64,000 nt of DNA from Chrysomallon squamiferum (Eukaryota; Mollusca; Gastropoda; Neomphalida; Peltospiridae). Both the position numbers and the translations under genes were made by a program. The stretch lies in the NCBI GenBank assembly GCA_012295275.1, contig CM022670.1, positions 15,946,698 to 16,010,697 on the forward strand, given 5' to 3'. Below, piece after piece: positions 11,880 to 24,500 of the stretch; positions within the stretch are counted from its first letter, which is position 1, and each line of letters starts with the position of its first letter. The notes beneath the pieces are model-generated. The model made no database searches and was not told the DNA's origin. It was given only the letters and a program-made list of their open reading frames with translations.

Positions 11880-12360
11880 TTTCCACATCACATGAAATGA
11901 ACCAGACCCCTGCAGCTACCATTCACTCCCTATCAAATGTGCCAGCACCACGCCGTTGTTGTTGATCACTCTGTGTGTGCCGTGTGCTGCAAATAAACTG
12001 TCGTTTTTATTGACAAGCGTCAAGCCTATTATTAACTACTTAATGAACACGGGATATGGTTGCAAAAGTGTGAAATCTGCAGCATTGGAATTATCCGATG
12101 TGTTAAATTTGATTATTTGACTCGAAATTGACTTTGATAGACATGCTAACTGCCGACAATTGATAAATGGACTTGGTAAAAGAGCTGGGGATGTTGGCGG
12201 GCTGTGAAAGACGAAGCTGTTGAAATGCGCAGCGGAGTGACAGGGTCTGACGACGTCAGCAGAGCGACTAAATGGCAGGATGTTGAACAAGTGACTGCTT
12301 CTTTTATGGTCACCGCAGACTTTTGTGACATTCTCGCCTGATCCCTTCAAAGAAAACAGT
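11880..12360. promoter_or_regulatory. Highly complex block, candidate conserved element
   Basis: The most information-rich non-repeat stretch in the left half, bounded by A-rich sequence and a T31 tract. It includes CTGACGACGTCAG (12247-12259), an inverted repeat resembling a spaced CRE/AP-1 bZIP site, homeodomain-type TTAATGA and TTAACTACTTAATG words, and CG dinucleotides that are rare elsewhere. The minus strand has two overlapping open frames (104 codons at 12036-12350, 61 codons at 12146-12331). Overlap of two open frames argues for low stop density more than for a gene, although a minus-strand exon cannot be excluded. Confidence 0.35.
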
Positions 12361-12387
12361 TTCCGTTACTCTCCGTTTTTATTATAA

Positions 12388-12421
<34 letters not shown>

Positions 12422-12756
12422 TAACTTTATGCAATTTGTTTTAAAGGATAAACTGCTTGAAAATGGATTACAAAGAGATTTTTCATTTTTTTTTTTTTTT
12501 TTTTTTTTTATATATAATATATTTATATACAGAATAATCAGGTATAGAAATTAATAAAAAAAAATGATTTTATCCCCCCAAAAACATGTTTTTTTCTTCT
12601 TTTTCTTTTTTTTATGTTCAGAGCAGGATGGTACTACAGAAATTTTAAAAACAAAACGTGTGTTATGTGGCTTTGAGTAAACATCACTTGTTCTGTCACT
12701 TAGCTGACTGTTTCATCCACATTTTGTCTTACATACAACCAACAGTTCAAATCACT

Positions 12757-12789
<33 letters not shown>

Positions 12790-13180
12790 CACAGTTCATA
12801 TAGATAAAAGTCTTTGTTGAATATATCTGTTAAAATTTTATATACATTGACAGTCCTAAAATATACCTGATTCTAATTCGGTTATTGATTCTTAAAGAAA
12901 ATAATTTCAGAACATTTTGTGTTTTTTTCATTTGTTTGTGATTGATTAGAATATACAGACTGCTGTTAGAGAGATTTTGAACAGATTTTTGAAATAATAG
13001 TTCAAAATTAAGTAAATATATAATTTAGTTAAAATGATGCTTTTATAATACTTGTTAAACACTGCATACTGTTAAATACATTTGTCTGTGTGTATTTATA
13101 TTTGGTGTGTTTATTTAAACATGTATGCAGTGTGTGTCTAATTGTAATGACATAAAACACCAGTAAAAAGGTAAAAATAA
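12361..13180. other. AT-rich DNA with long homopolymers
   Basis: T31 at 12390-12420, a T-rich tract at 12486-12509 and A24 at about 12766-12789. No gene is visible. Confidence 0.6.
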
Positions 13181-13183
13181 TTA

Positions 13184-13447
13184 ATGTTACATACACATAT
13201 ACACAATGACATACACATATTCACTGAACACACACAGCCTTTCAAAAATACTGACACTTTTGTATACACCCTTACATACAAATCATTACACATACACATA
13301 CACAAATTCATATACTTTCATACATCCATACACATATATTTACAGTCACACAAATGTATACATTTATACACATTTACACACATATACACTCATACATGTT
13401 CACATTCACTCTCTGTCTTTGCATACACACATACATTCTTGTATAGT

Positions 13448-13496
<49 letters not shown>

Positions 13497-13499
13497 CCC

Positions 13500-13578
<79 letters not shown>
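13184..13578 (+). repeat. CA-rich array leading into a long (CT)n array
   Basis: Degenerate ACATAC/CACATT repeats to about 13440, then nearly pure (TC)n from 13450 to 13578, interrupted once near 13492-13504. The 150-codon frames here are repeat translations. Confidence 0.95.
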
Positions 13579-13580
<2 letters not shown>

Positions 13581-14639
13581 GCAGACTATCACTTACATGC
13601 AAACATGCAGTGCCAGCCTGCATTGTTATTCAGTTCTGATAAGGTGACATTGTAAGAGTCTGCAATCGTCTTTCAAGCCAACTTTATCTTCATCCACGCT
13701 GTGATGACTAGATCTTTCTACAGGATGGAACATCGAAAATTTCTATTTATCTCCCTCAGAACTTACTCATGTACGAATAATCTCCAGGAACTCTCTAACA
13801 CAAAGCTGCTGCCATGCTGTCAGTACAGCCAATAAGTCAGAATTTAGAGAAAGTTCTGTGAATTGTACTGTAACACATAAAATACATTTTAGAGACATTC
13901 ACTGGGTCAGATTCCTCAACTTTGTTGATTTTCTGTTGCTGATAAATATTGAAATGATCTGTGGTGATTCTATTTCTCCATCTTTCTACTCTTGTACCAG
14001 ATGTTTCAAACACAGCTTCTGATTTTGGAAATAGTCTTCACATCTGACTGTTTATCTCTTTGTGTGTTTATTTTCTTACCTGTCATCTATTAATCCACCT
14101 AATTTTTCACCCATTCATTTTTTTCATCCATCCATCCATTCATCCAAACATCTGTTCATCTTTTCATCCATTTTCCATCCATCCAAGCATCTATCTAATC
14201 ATGAAGCCATCCATCCATTTAGTTAACCACCTATTCACACAGTTCATATAAAAGCAGACATCTTAATCCAAGTCTGCTTCAGTAATTCCTTCTTTGTCCA
14301 TTTCAATATCTTTTTTTTTATTTATCTGCCACCCTGGAGATTGTTTAAGAACTAATGGAATCAATTTTCATGGAATTTCAGGAACCGTTTTTTGAAAATG
14401 GCAGCCATGATACTGATATTTAGATAACTGGGAGCATGTTTAGAGGTATTCAGTTAAAGACGAATGTCACATTGTGAATGTTGTTACCACCTGTCTAAAT
14501 TGATGCAGCATCGGAGATTGCCTGAATGTCAGGGAGAATGGTCTCAACCCACACATTTTTATTCTCTCTGGCAGATAGAGTAAATGGAAGCATTGCTTGT
14601 CTTACTGAGTGTTAACAATAGAAAAATGTCTTAATCTGA

Positions 14640-14640
<1 letters not shown>
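13579..14640. other. Unique block with a CATC minisatellite
   Basis: Complex sequence at 13590-14060 is followed by degenerate CATCCATT/CATCCATC repeats at about 14103-14225 and further unique sequence. TTTCTACAG at 13716-13724 followed by an open frame of 18 codons was seen, but no donor or homology supports an exon. Regulatory function is possible. Confidence 0.4.
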
Positions 14641-14941
<301 letters not shown>

Positions 14942-15699
14942 AAATTGAAAAATTAACTTTTATTTATAAAATCTGGCAAGCTGTCATGCATATTTTCTCT
15001 TTTTAATTCTTATATGAAATTCATACTGTGCAGGTGTATATTAACCAAACTGTACGTTATTAATAATTACGTTATCTGCGTGCCCTTGTTTACCCTCGAA
15101 TGTTTGGTGGAAATTAGAAATAGATCCCAGACATTTTATGGTTTATGGTTTAAATAAGGGTAGTAATCTTTCATTGTTGATACAGAGATGAAATGTTTGC
15201 TGAATCAATAATGACCACACAGTGCTGCGATTGTGCACCCTATCTGGCAATCAGAAAGTTCTTTGATTCGGTTACTTGAATGAAGCATATCTTTTATGTA
15301 TTTTGCCCATTTTATCATTCATATCAACTTAAGCTGAATTGCTGTTGGCTCAACTTTATTTTGAATTTTGACATGGGACCGTGTATTTTTCGTGGAGGTA
15401 GGGAAAGTTAATTTAACTTCAAAGCTCTGATAATGTTTATCAGCGGCTGATATCAGATGTCTGTGGAAAACAATTGCAGGAGAAGCTATGATGAAAAGTT
15501 GTTTTTTTTTTTGCTGATAAATGCTGAAGTTATTAAATATGCTTACAGGAGCAGTGTTACGTCTGTACAGAATGACAAACTGATGGCAAGATAGCTGCCA
15601 GTCAGCTTGTACTTTGTGGACTGGCCAGCTGTTAGCACATCACTGAAACCAACCAAATCATTTCGTTATTGTTTCTCTTGTCATCATCATCTTTACTGT
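14942..15699. promoter_or_regulatory. Complex block, candidate conserved element
   Basis: From about 15040 to 15650 the sequence is balanced and non-repetitive, with words such as TTATCTGCGTGCCC, ATCAATAATGACC and TTATCAGCGGCTGATATCAG. The last has partial dyad symmetry around GCTGAT. No exon with paired splice signals was found. The regulatory role is inferred. Confidence 0.3.
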
Positions 15700-15866
15700 C
15701 ATTTTTTTTTTATTGTTATTGATAATACTATTTGCATTATTATCATCATCATCATCATCATCATTATCTGTCATCATCATTATCATCATTAACATCTTCA
15801 TCAACATTCACTGTCATCATCATCATCATCATCATCATCATTATTATTATTATTATTATTATTATA
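15700..15866 (+). repeat. (ATC)n / (ATT)n array
   Basis: Interrupted ATC repeats pass into pure ATT at about 15841-15866. Confidence 0.9.
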
Positions 15867-16611
<745 letters not shown>

Positions 16612-17646
16612 ATAATTATTTACATAAAAATGTGTTGATGATAAAAAAAAGTAATAATAATAACAAGATGTATTTATTTATGCATTTGCTCATTCAAAAC
16701 AATTTAAATTATTCTCCCTCCATTTTAACATTACTGAATGCAGCAGATAGGAGCCAGATCATTATTGATTTGATATTTGAAAAAATCTGTCTTTTCAAGA
16801 ACTTTTACTTTTTTTTGTAAAATAAAGTAAACAATACATCAGTAAAACACTAATATAATTTTAATATGACAATATGACATCAGTGCAGTGATACAGTATA
16901 AGCTGCAGATATACAATATGAGTCACAGATATATATTACAAGTTTTAGTTCATTTTCTAATGCAGGTCATAGTTTATAGACATTCTAAAATCTTTAAACA
17001 TAAAGCAATTTTTAATTAGACTTCTGTCCAAAAAATAATAAACTGCATGTATTTACAATATGTAATCTTAACAGTTAAATATACTTGATTAAGTTTAATA
17101 TTAAACTGTCATCTCAATTTCAGCCTTTCTGTTGATAAATGTTGTAAAAAGATTAAAATGAATAACATCTATTTGCATGCACTCCAGAAATTTTAAAAAT
17201 TTTTTTTTTTTTTTTAATTTGTCTGGTGTGTGCACCATGTCTTCTTGTTTTGTATTACACAAAAGAAACATAATTTACTCTCATGGCAGAGTTAAAAAAA
17301 AAAAAAAAAAAAAAAAAAATAGACTGAGAGGAAATAACAGTGATAAAGAAAATTGAAGATGACTGAAGAATGTAAAGGAAAACAGCTAAATATCAGACAG
17401 TTTCATGCAATAACTGTTCAGTGCTATTACAGAGAGGAAAATGTCAATCAGGTGCCATTAAGAAGATTGGTAATTGTGGTAATTCCTCCTCAGAGTGGTG
17501 ATCCAGCAAAATCTCTCGACCCATGACTAAGGTGGATAAGACGTCCAATATTTTTAAAAGCACATAAGTAGATAAGCTGTTTCCCTTGAGATGATGTCTC
17601 TCTCACTTACACACTGAACTGATATTTCCTCTCCTTTCTGTCACAG
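16612..17646. other. AT-rich DNA grading to a complex block
   Basis: AT-rich with an A27-type tract at about 17294-17320. From 17440 the sequence becomes complex (GGTGATCCAGC, TCTCGACCCATGAC) up to the candidate acceptor at 17646. Confidence 0.45.
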
Positions 17647-17754
17647 ACACTCTTCAGAAAAACCCCACCTAGATCTATAAACACGTTTCAGAATATTTAC
17701 ACCGTTAGACATAATCTTGTTATTGCACTCGTCCATTTAATATTTACTCTTTGA
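17647..17754 (+). CDS. Candidate terminal exon, unknown protein
   Basis: CTGATATTTCCTCTCC followed by TTTCTGTCACAG is a textbook branch/polypyrimidine/acceptor arrangement ending at 17646. Reading from the next base, 35 codons are open to a TGA at 17752-17754 (starting TLFRKTPPRSINTFQN and ending in a hydrophobic LVIALVHLIFTL). No donor was noticed inside, so it would be a last exon. No AATAAA lies immediately downstream, and 35 open codons are not rare by chance at this composition. The protein is not recognised. Confidence 0.25.
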   Translation, partial: TLFRKTPPRSINTFQNIYTVRHNLVIALVHLIFTL

Positions 17755-17940
17755 GAATATTCTTCCAAATATTCTGAAGCATCATTTTATTAATTTATAA
17801 ATTAAAACAAATTGAAAAAAAACGTAAATTGCTTCTAAGAAAAGAAAGTGAAGTAGAAGATAAGATTATTGTTATATTTTATTTTAAAAAAAAACTAAAT
17901 TTAAAAAAAAAAAAAGAATTGGGAGATTTGATGCCCCCCT

Positions 17941-18095
17941 CCTTCCCTGTATAACTGTCCCTGATGGAATATACTGAAGATTAGAGTCTTCTCCTTCCCT
18001 GTATAACTGTCCCTGATGGAATATACTGAAGATTTGAGTCTGTGATGAAATACGCTGGAGATATGGACCCCTGCTACATAACTGTCCTGATGAAG
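17941..18095 (+). repeat. 52-bp tandem duplication plus eroded copy
   Basis: The unit starting CCTTCCCTGTATAACTGTCC occurs at 17941 and again at 17993 with almost no difference (TTAGAG versus TTTGAG near the end). A diverged third piece (ATAACTGTCCTGATGAAGTA) follows near 18077. The near-identity of two copies implies recent duplication. Confidence 0.9.
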
Positions 18096-18633
18096 TACCG
18101 GTTACATGCACACGCTATCTGACTGGTGCTAATGGAGTCGTGTTCTTCCTGCCGGGAGCTTCTTATTTTCTTCTCATTGGGGTTTCACTTAAAAGAGAAT
18201 TTCAAGATTAAACTTTGTTTATGAAATGCACACTCTGATAAGAGAATACATGTATGTGTATCGTATATTTCGTTCTGTCTGCTCCGTCTTTTGTTCTGTC
18301 GCTGGTGGTGACTTTTTTTTTGTAATTGATGTTTTCTCTGAGAGGAACATCAATTTAAAGATTAGATAACTCATAAAAGATGTTTAGGTGCATCAGCCTG
18401 GGCTGTAACCATATCAGTGTATCTGTGTGTTTGCTTTTAAATGTTTTTGACAAAGTGAAAGGAATAAATTACTGACATATCTGCAGCCAGGTATTAGCTA
18501 TAAACAAATAATGATGGTGTAAATATTTTTTTTTTTTAAGCAGTAAAATGTTTTGATATGCCATGTTGGTCTGAAAAAAAAAAAAAATGTCTGGTTTTAG
18601 GTTTGTTGCATAATGTTCTGATTTTGTATACTG
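18096..18633. other. Unique spacer, no gene seen
   Basis: Ordinary sequence, complex to about 18310 and then AT-rich. No supported exon. Confidence 0.5.
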
Positions 18634-18650
18634 ATGTGTGTGTGTGTGTG

Positions 18651-18699
<49 letters not shown>
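18634..18699 (+). repeat. (TG)n microsatellite
   Basis: About 66 bases of TG with one TT interruption near 18651. Confidence 0.97.
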
Positions 18700-18701
<2 letters not shown>

Positions 18702-19980
18702 ATATACATTACACATCAAACTTGCACAAGTCAATTTAAAAAAAAACTTATTTAATTATATTTGCTTTTTCAGTTCTTAACCTCTTTAATTCAAAATTAT
18801 GATTTTATTTTATCACTTTGTCTTTAGTTGTCTTATTATTGGACTGTTGAAAACATTACAATTTTTTTATTTATTTTTTTTTACTTGTTTTATTTAGGAA
18901 ATAACAGGGGTAACCCTTTTATAGATTTGTTATTGTTCTTTTTTAAATTTCTCTCTGTTTGAAGCAGGATCATTAAAAAAACACTGTTAAACATTCGTCT
19001 TTTATTCTCTGATACTTCAAATACAAACCTCTGGGGGATCATTCGTCTGTGAACTTTTTTATTTCTTATCTGAGACTTTTGTCTTTCTAGACAACATCTT
19101 ATCAGAATAAAGCTGAAAAGACCTCACAGACTTGTACTTTCAGGAGAAAACTATTTCATTATGATTTAGTAGTAATATGACAGTAAATGTAAATTAGTAT
19201 ATGTCTGAGCTGAGTGGTCTAAACGAGACTGCAGTGGAATAATTACTTTGTATAAAAACTCATCTCATAATGGCTGCATTATGACTCTACTGAGGAACAC
19301 ACATCACAGCAACGGCGGCCTCTGTCTGACTGCTACAGCTACAGTAACATCTCTTAATTAAACAGAGGTGAGTGCTTAATGTACTGTAGTGTCTTTATGG
19401 CTGACAGCAGTTTGATAGTTTTGTATACTGGACATGACTGATATATGAAACAGTACTTGTGACTCTGTAGTTCAGCATAACTGTATTGATGATGAGCATA
19501 CATATATATACATACGCAAACACAAACACTTTCATATGTACATATATTCAAACACTTTCACATGTACATACATATATAAATATATGTTTAATGAATATAC
19601 ACACATGAAGGCATGAATTTACAGACAGAAACATACATGTACTCATACATACATACACAGCAAAAAGGTACTAAACTAGAGGAACCATTATTTAGCAAAC
19701 AGGATAAAATTTATTTCTGTTTAAACAGATATTTTTGTATATTTGCTGATAGCCAGTGATAAATGAATTATGTTTTAAATGGTTAAAAGTAATCATTCAC
19801 ACCATTTGAAGTTTTGGGGCCTGATGTTTATTTTACTATCTGATAAGTAGATATGGGGGTAGTGTAGATTCAGCTGATTTTAATAACATTTCAACCTCAG
19901 ACTTAATGACCCATGGGATTGGTGCCAAATGTTCCAACATCTTGGTAACAAACTCCCTTTCTTTTTGCTTGTGACTAAAT

Positions 19981-19985
<5 letters not shown>
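18700..19985. other. Unique AT-rich DNA, no gene supported
   Basis: A complex patch at 19255-19380 ends with CAGAGGTGAGTGC, a donor-like word at 19370, but no acceptor or open frame pairs with it. A degenerate TACATA/CACATA patch lies at 19497-19660. Confidence 0.45.

Positions 19986-19987
<2 letters not shown>

Positions 19988-20024
<37 letters not shown>
19988..20024 (+). repeat. A37 homopolymer
   Basis: 37 consecutive A. The preceding 60 bases include AAATAAATCTT, so an old retroposed 3' end on the plus strand is possible, but no target-site duplication is evident. Confidence 0.95.
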
Positions 20025-20026
<2 letters not shown>

Positions 20027-21228
20027 ATTAGCTTATTTTATTTGCTATGGTTATATTGCCAACAATGATTTTGATTATTTTATCTAGTTACGATCAATTT
20101 TCTAAATACTTAAAAAATCAAAATTATCTAGATGACACTAACAATTATTTTGATTTTAAAAAAAAATCAAAATTTGTATATATCAAAGACAGCTTTAACA
20201 AAGACATGCATTTTCCAGTCAACCAAATTTAAATTTGTCTACCAGACATTTGACTGTTAAGATTTGTCCCTGCAGTGAATGGATCATGTTGAATGTTAGA
20301 GACAAAGTGACATCAGATCTCTCCTCCTCAACAGTTCATGTTTAAGACAAACATTTAATACTCATTTAATTACTTCTTCTGATGGTTCAGTCAAGTTGAA
20401 AGCAGCTGCTGGCTCTGACCTGAGTGGATTGGGTTGTACTTGATTATTTCTGTTTAATGACAAGTGAACAGGTCACCAGTCAGTGGTGCATTGGTTAGAG
20501 TGTTCAACTAAAGTGTGACACATTTCTCCATTTTTAACTGTTCCCTTTAAAAACTTGTGATCTTAGTATGTACAATCACATCTACATGGAAGGTTTGTGT
20601 CAAATATTCTTTGATTTTAAGAAGCAACAGTAGCACGTGAATTAGTTGTCACAGGTTTTAAAAATAAGTTTACCTTTTTTAACTGTCTCAATTTTTATAC
20701 TAAAATTCATTTCCTGTTTCTACAAAATGCTTACATAACAAAATTAAATTGTACTTAATTTTCATGAAGGTTATATTTGCTACAGATCTGTCTTTATCTC
20801 TGTAACAAATAAATAAAAAATGTCATTTGAAAAAGAAAAAAAAAATCAGAAAAAAAAAAATCATTATTATGACTAAGGCCTGAAAATTGAATTTAATGAG
20901 ATAAAAAGAATTACATGACTTTGTCTTGACGACTGTTCTCAGTTCGTCATATTAAGTTAAAATCTTCATATTAAGTTTCAAAGCTAACTGGTGTTTAAAT
21001 GCATTCTTTCCTCTGACTCTGGCTAAAACAAACTGTTGATTGTAATTATGAAGATAATCATGAAACAAGAACACATGTTATTAGTTAAAAGGCAAATGAC
21101 ACATCCCTGTTATTCTTCACAATCAGGAAGACTTTTTGCTCTCAGTGAATTCCTCCATTTTCTGTGTGCTCCATTCAATTTAGCATAGCCTGCAGCAGAC
21201 TCTTTTCTATTCTTTTTTCTTGCTTCAG
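20025..21228. other. Unique AT-rich DNA with a box-A-like word
   Basis: AGTGGTGCATTGGTTAGAG at about 20482-20500 resembles the D-arm part of a tRNA-derived SINE, but no box B follows. Remaining sequence shows no supported gene. A strong pyrimidine tract begins near 21201 and leads into the next feature. Confidence 0.4.
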
Positions 21229-21350
21229 ATGAGGATAATGTGAGAGCCTGTGGTCACTGTGGTAATTTTCTGCTCATTGCACAGGTTTTTTTCCTTAGCT
21301 TGGTTTGTTTTGTGGTCAGTATCGGCTTCCTGATGTGGACCACTCATTAA
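21229..21350 (+). CDS. Candidate exon with CxxC and hydrophobic tail
   Basis: A TTCTTTTTTCTTGCTTCAG acceptor ends at 21228. After two bases that complete a codon, 39 codons are open to TAA at 21348-21350. The first part reads EDNVRACGHCGNFLLIAQ, with a CxxC pair. It is followed by a membrane-like stretch (VFFLSLVCFVVSIGFLMW). Such an arrangement could be a juxtamembrane zinc-knuckle-like tail, but no family was recognised. The opposite strand is also open for 85 codons at 21225-21482, so the block is stop-poor on both strands. A TGACTCAGCA (AP-1/MARE-like) site at 21362-21371 makes a regulatory element an alternative. Confidence 0.22.
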
Positions 21351-22316
21351 CATCCTGCTCTGTGACTCAGCACCCTGCTCATTGAACTTCCTCAATAATG
21401 AATTCTGCGATGGCCTTGAAGCCACAAATGAGATTTTTTTAATTTTTAAAGCCTTTTGTGCTTGAATCCTATTACAAAGCACATGGAAACCTCTCTCCTG
21501 AGTTGTGTTGCTTGGAGGTCTTCACTGCAGTGACTGCTTCTACAGATTTCTCTCTCACGCACAAACACACATACAGACACACAGATACAAACACAAACAT
21601 TTCTGTGAAAGTAATCTTAAAGGTTGCAATTACAGCTTTGTGTTTTATGGGAGAATTACAAATGCAATTAAATCAGTGAAAAAGAAAAGACTAAAATATC
21701 ACTTATTTGTTTTGTTCTGAAATTTCAATACAAAATAGTTGATGTGTCATTCATTCATTCATTTATTTTTATATGTTTTAATATTTAATATTCCAATTAT
21801 AAATTTTTAAGTTTCTTCTCATTCTTATGATTAAAATTTTATTATTATTATTACTTTTTTATTATTTAATCAAAATGAGCTGTATTAGACTTTATGAACT
21901 GCGTTAGTAGACTGTATGATCATTCAGTTGTTATACTGCATGAACAGTTGTACTGTACGAACAAGTTATTAGTCTGTATGAATGAACCATTACTACATGA
22001 ACAGTTAATTCAGAAACCTGTACATTTGACACCAGTGGTATTATTAGCACAAGAATACCTCACACAGAACTGTTGATATCTACACCAGATATTTAACAAC
22101 CTGCCTAATGAAAACTCCATTATCACATTAGCAAGTTCATTGTGTAGTTTGTGACTGTAGCTTCTGTCACTGGACTTCTTTGTGTTAGCTGACCATCAAC
22201 ATCCTGCTGTCCTGGACAGTGGTCACTTTATATTAGTTTATTTCTCTTGCTAATGAATTTATGATACAGAAAGTTCACCCGTTACTGGATATAAATCTTT
22301 AGTATGTTCATATAAG
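21351..22316. other. Unique DNA with a short degenerate repeat
   Basis: Between about 21890 and 22015 the word CTGTATGAACAGTT and variants (ACTGCATGAACAGTT, ACTACATGAACAGTT) recur four to five times, forming an irregular minisatellite. The rest is plain AT-rich sequence. Confidence 0.45.
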
Positions 22317-22622
22317 TTGATTACATCTGTCTGTATGAGTATATTTATTGTTAATCCATTTATATCTGTACATCTTGTATCTGTAAATGTATGTATTTAC
22401 CTATATAAATATACATATATAAATATAGAGATATATATGTGTGTGTATATATATATATATATCTGTCTTTATCTACCTACCTACCTATCTATATATCTAT
22501 CAGTGTATTTACCTATATGTCTGTCAGTCTATCCATCTGTCTGTCTGACTGTTTGTCTGTGTGTGTGTGTGTGTGTGCATGCATTTGTGAACACACACAC
22601 ACATACACACACACACATCTAA
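22317..22622 (+). repeat. Compound TA, CTAT, CTGT, TG and CA microsatellite
   Basis: A mosaic of TA, TATC/CTAC, TGTC and TG/CA runs, best developed from 22430. The overlapping frames here are repeat translations. Confidence 0.9.
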
Positions 22623-23072
22623 ACACTCAGAAATTATCATTCTAAACACAGCTGTTTCATTCAGTTCATATTTTTAACGACTTTTTAAAATATTTTTAAA
22701 AATAATACAAACTATTGCAATACAACAATTACAAATGAAAAAGATATTTTGTTTATGTATTTTTGTTTCCATAGTGATATTTTATCTAATGACAAGTTGA
22801 GAGTATCATATGATTTATGGTTTAAGAAATTAATGGAATATATCTAGTCACAGAATCTGAAAATGGCAGAAGAAGAGAGGTGACTGCAAATGAGTAATTA
22901 TATTTTCATTTTGATTATTGAGTTTCTATTGATCTTTTATTGTTTTATCAAGCGTATCATGATGTTATGTTTAATCGCAGTTTGGTCACAATATTATCAG
23001 ATTACACTGTGTGTGTTGTTAGCTAAGAAACTCTGCCACAACATCAGTTACTAGGCTGACTTTTTTCATTGG
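22623..23072. other. AT-rich spacer, nothing seen
   Basis: Unique AT-rich sequence without a supported gene. Confidence 0.55.
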
Positions 23073-23111
23073 TTAATGACTTTAGCACTCTTTTTCTTTT
23101 TAAATCTTTTG

Positions 23112-23153
<42 letters not shown>

Positions 23154-23225
23154 GTATGTATGTACATGTGTGTGTGTGTGTATATATAAAAGATTTAAAA
23201 AGAAAAAGAGTGCTAAAGTCATTAA
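23073..23225. repeat. Perfect 38-bp inverted repeat around a TA/TG spacer
   Basis: Left arm 23073-23110 (begins TTAATGACTTTAGCACTC) is the exact reverse complement of the right arm 23188-23225 (ends GAGTGCTAAAGTCATTAA). I matched the arms base by base. The 77-bp spacer is (TA)n and (TG)n. A further diverged copy of the right-arm sequence in the same orientation starts at 23283. A single strand would fold into a long hairpin. Confidence 0.95.
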
Positions 23226-23235
23226 AAATATATAA

Positions 23236-23278
<43 letters not shown>

Positions 23279-23365
23279 CTACAAAAGATTTAAAAAAAAA
23301 AAGTGCTATAAAGAAAGAATGCACATATATATAATATATATAGATAGATAGATATAAAGATGTAG

Positions 23366-23417
<52 letters not shown>
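23226..23417 (+). repeat. TG/TA microsatellites with arm-derived copy
   Basis: (TG)n at 23236-23262, (TA)n, a diverged copy of the neighbouring inverted-repeat arm at 23283-23325, (TAGA)n, and a (TG)n of about 48 bases ending at 23417. The minus-strand His/Thr frame is a repeat translation. Confidence 0.9.
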
Positions 23418-23418
<1 letters not shown>

Positions 23419-23827
23419 GTCATTGTTTTATTAATAATGGTTTACATTTCGGATTTAATATGTTACCAAATGTAAGAACAGCAATTCAGATTAAATCAAT
23501 ATCTTAGAATAATTGTATTGAGGTTTTGTGTAACATGTCACAAAACTTGCATTATCAGTGGACATGCAGCTGTCACTGGTGTTTTTTTTCATTGCTATTG
23601 ATCTGATGCTAATTTCTGAAGTAAAAAAACATATTAGAAATTTTATTTCAATTCTGAAATCATTATATTAATTTTCTTGTCTCAAAGGAAGACAATTTTC
23701 AGACGAAAAGGGAAGTAACTCTTACAATATACTGTGTTTCCAGGGATCACATCTGCAGTTAAATGACAACTGAATTAAAATGAAAAATAATAGTAATTAT
23801 ACTAAATAAAAGATATAAGTTTCTAAT
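23418..23827. other. Unique AT-rich spacer
   Basis: No gene or repeat seen. Confidence 0.55.
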
Positions 23828-24280
23828 TACATAATAATAATAATAATAATAATAATCAAAATAATAATAATAATAGTCAAAATAATAACAAAAAATAATA
23901 ATAACGATAATAATTAAAATAATGAAAAAAAAAATCAATCAATAAAACAAATAATAATAATAATGAACACATACAAAACAATAAAATTAAACATTTCAGA
24001 TGCATTAATATCAAATACATTTACAAATATATCAAATATAAAATACCTAAAATACTTAAAATAATAATAATAACAATAATAATAAAAATAGTAATAATAA
24101 TGCTATTAATGATGATGATGATAACAAAAAAAATAATAATTAAGATAATAACTAAAATAATGAAAAATGAAATAAAATAATAATAATAACAATAATAATA
24201 ATAATAAGAAGAAGAAGAAGAATAACAATAACAATAACAATAACAATAATAACAATAATAATAATAATAATAATGAAAAC
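23828..24280 (+). repeat. 450-bp AAT-rich low-complexity region
   Basis: Interrupted (AAT)n, (AAC)n, (AAG)n and (ATG)n runs, almost lacking C and G. Confidence 0.95.
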
Positions 24281-24415
24281 TGAACAGCAGGTTAGCTTTG
24301 TTTTGACTTCTCTCTGGTAAGATACCTAATCTGAAAGTAACAGTGACTCCTCACTTGACTAGAACATGCTGGAAATGTTAAGAGATTATGCTGAGACCAC
24401 ACACTGAATGCAGAG

Positions 24416-24500
24416 TTATGATCTGACCTCTTTCTCTAATAGCTCCACAGTTGTCTGTTTATCTGGAGTGGCCTCCCCTGACCTCCAGCAGTTGAGGTGT
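24416..24500 (-). CDS. Candidate minus-strand terminal exon, unknown protein
   Basis: On the minus strand a TTTTCTCTCTCACACACACAG tract ends at 24501. After one base, 27 codons are open to a TAA at 24418-24416. They include RSGEATPDKQTTVELLEKEV, a composition that looks coding. The acceptor partly consists of a CA/CT microsatellite, which can imitate pyrimidine tracts. The plus strand is also open at the same place (STVVCLSGVASPDLQQL, after a CTCTTTCTCTAATAG acceptor). It is not a direct splice partner for the 26302-26428 exon in this frame. Confidence 0.2.

Noticed and set aside
12036-12350. 104-codon minus frame as a single-exon gene
   Set aside because: Overlaps another open minus frame, shows no motif, and the start context and 3' end are unsupported; kept only as a caveat to the regulatory-block call.
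13184-13655. About 150-codon overlapping plus frames and a 72-codon minus frame
   Set aside because: Translations of CA and CT microsatellites; all frames are open because the repeat lacks stops.
20478-20520. tRNA gene
   Set aside because: Only a box-A-like word; no T-arm, anticodon arm or acceptor pairing.
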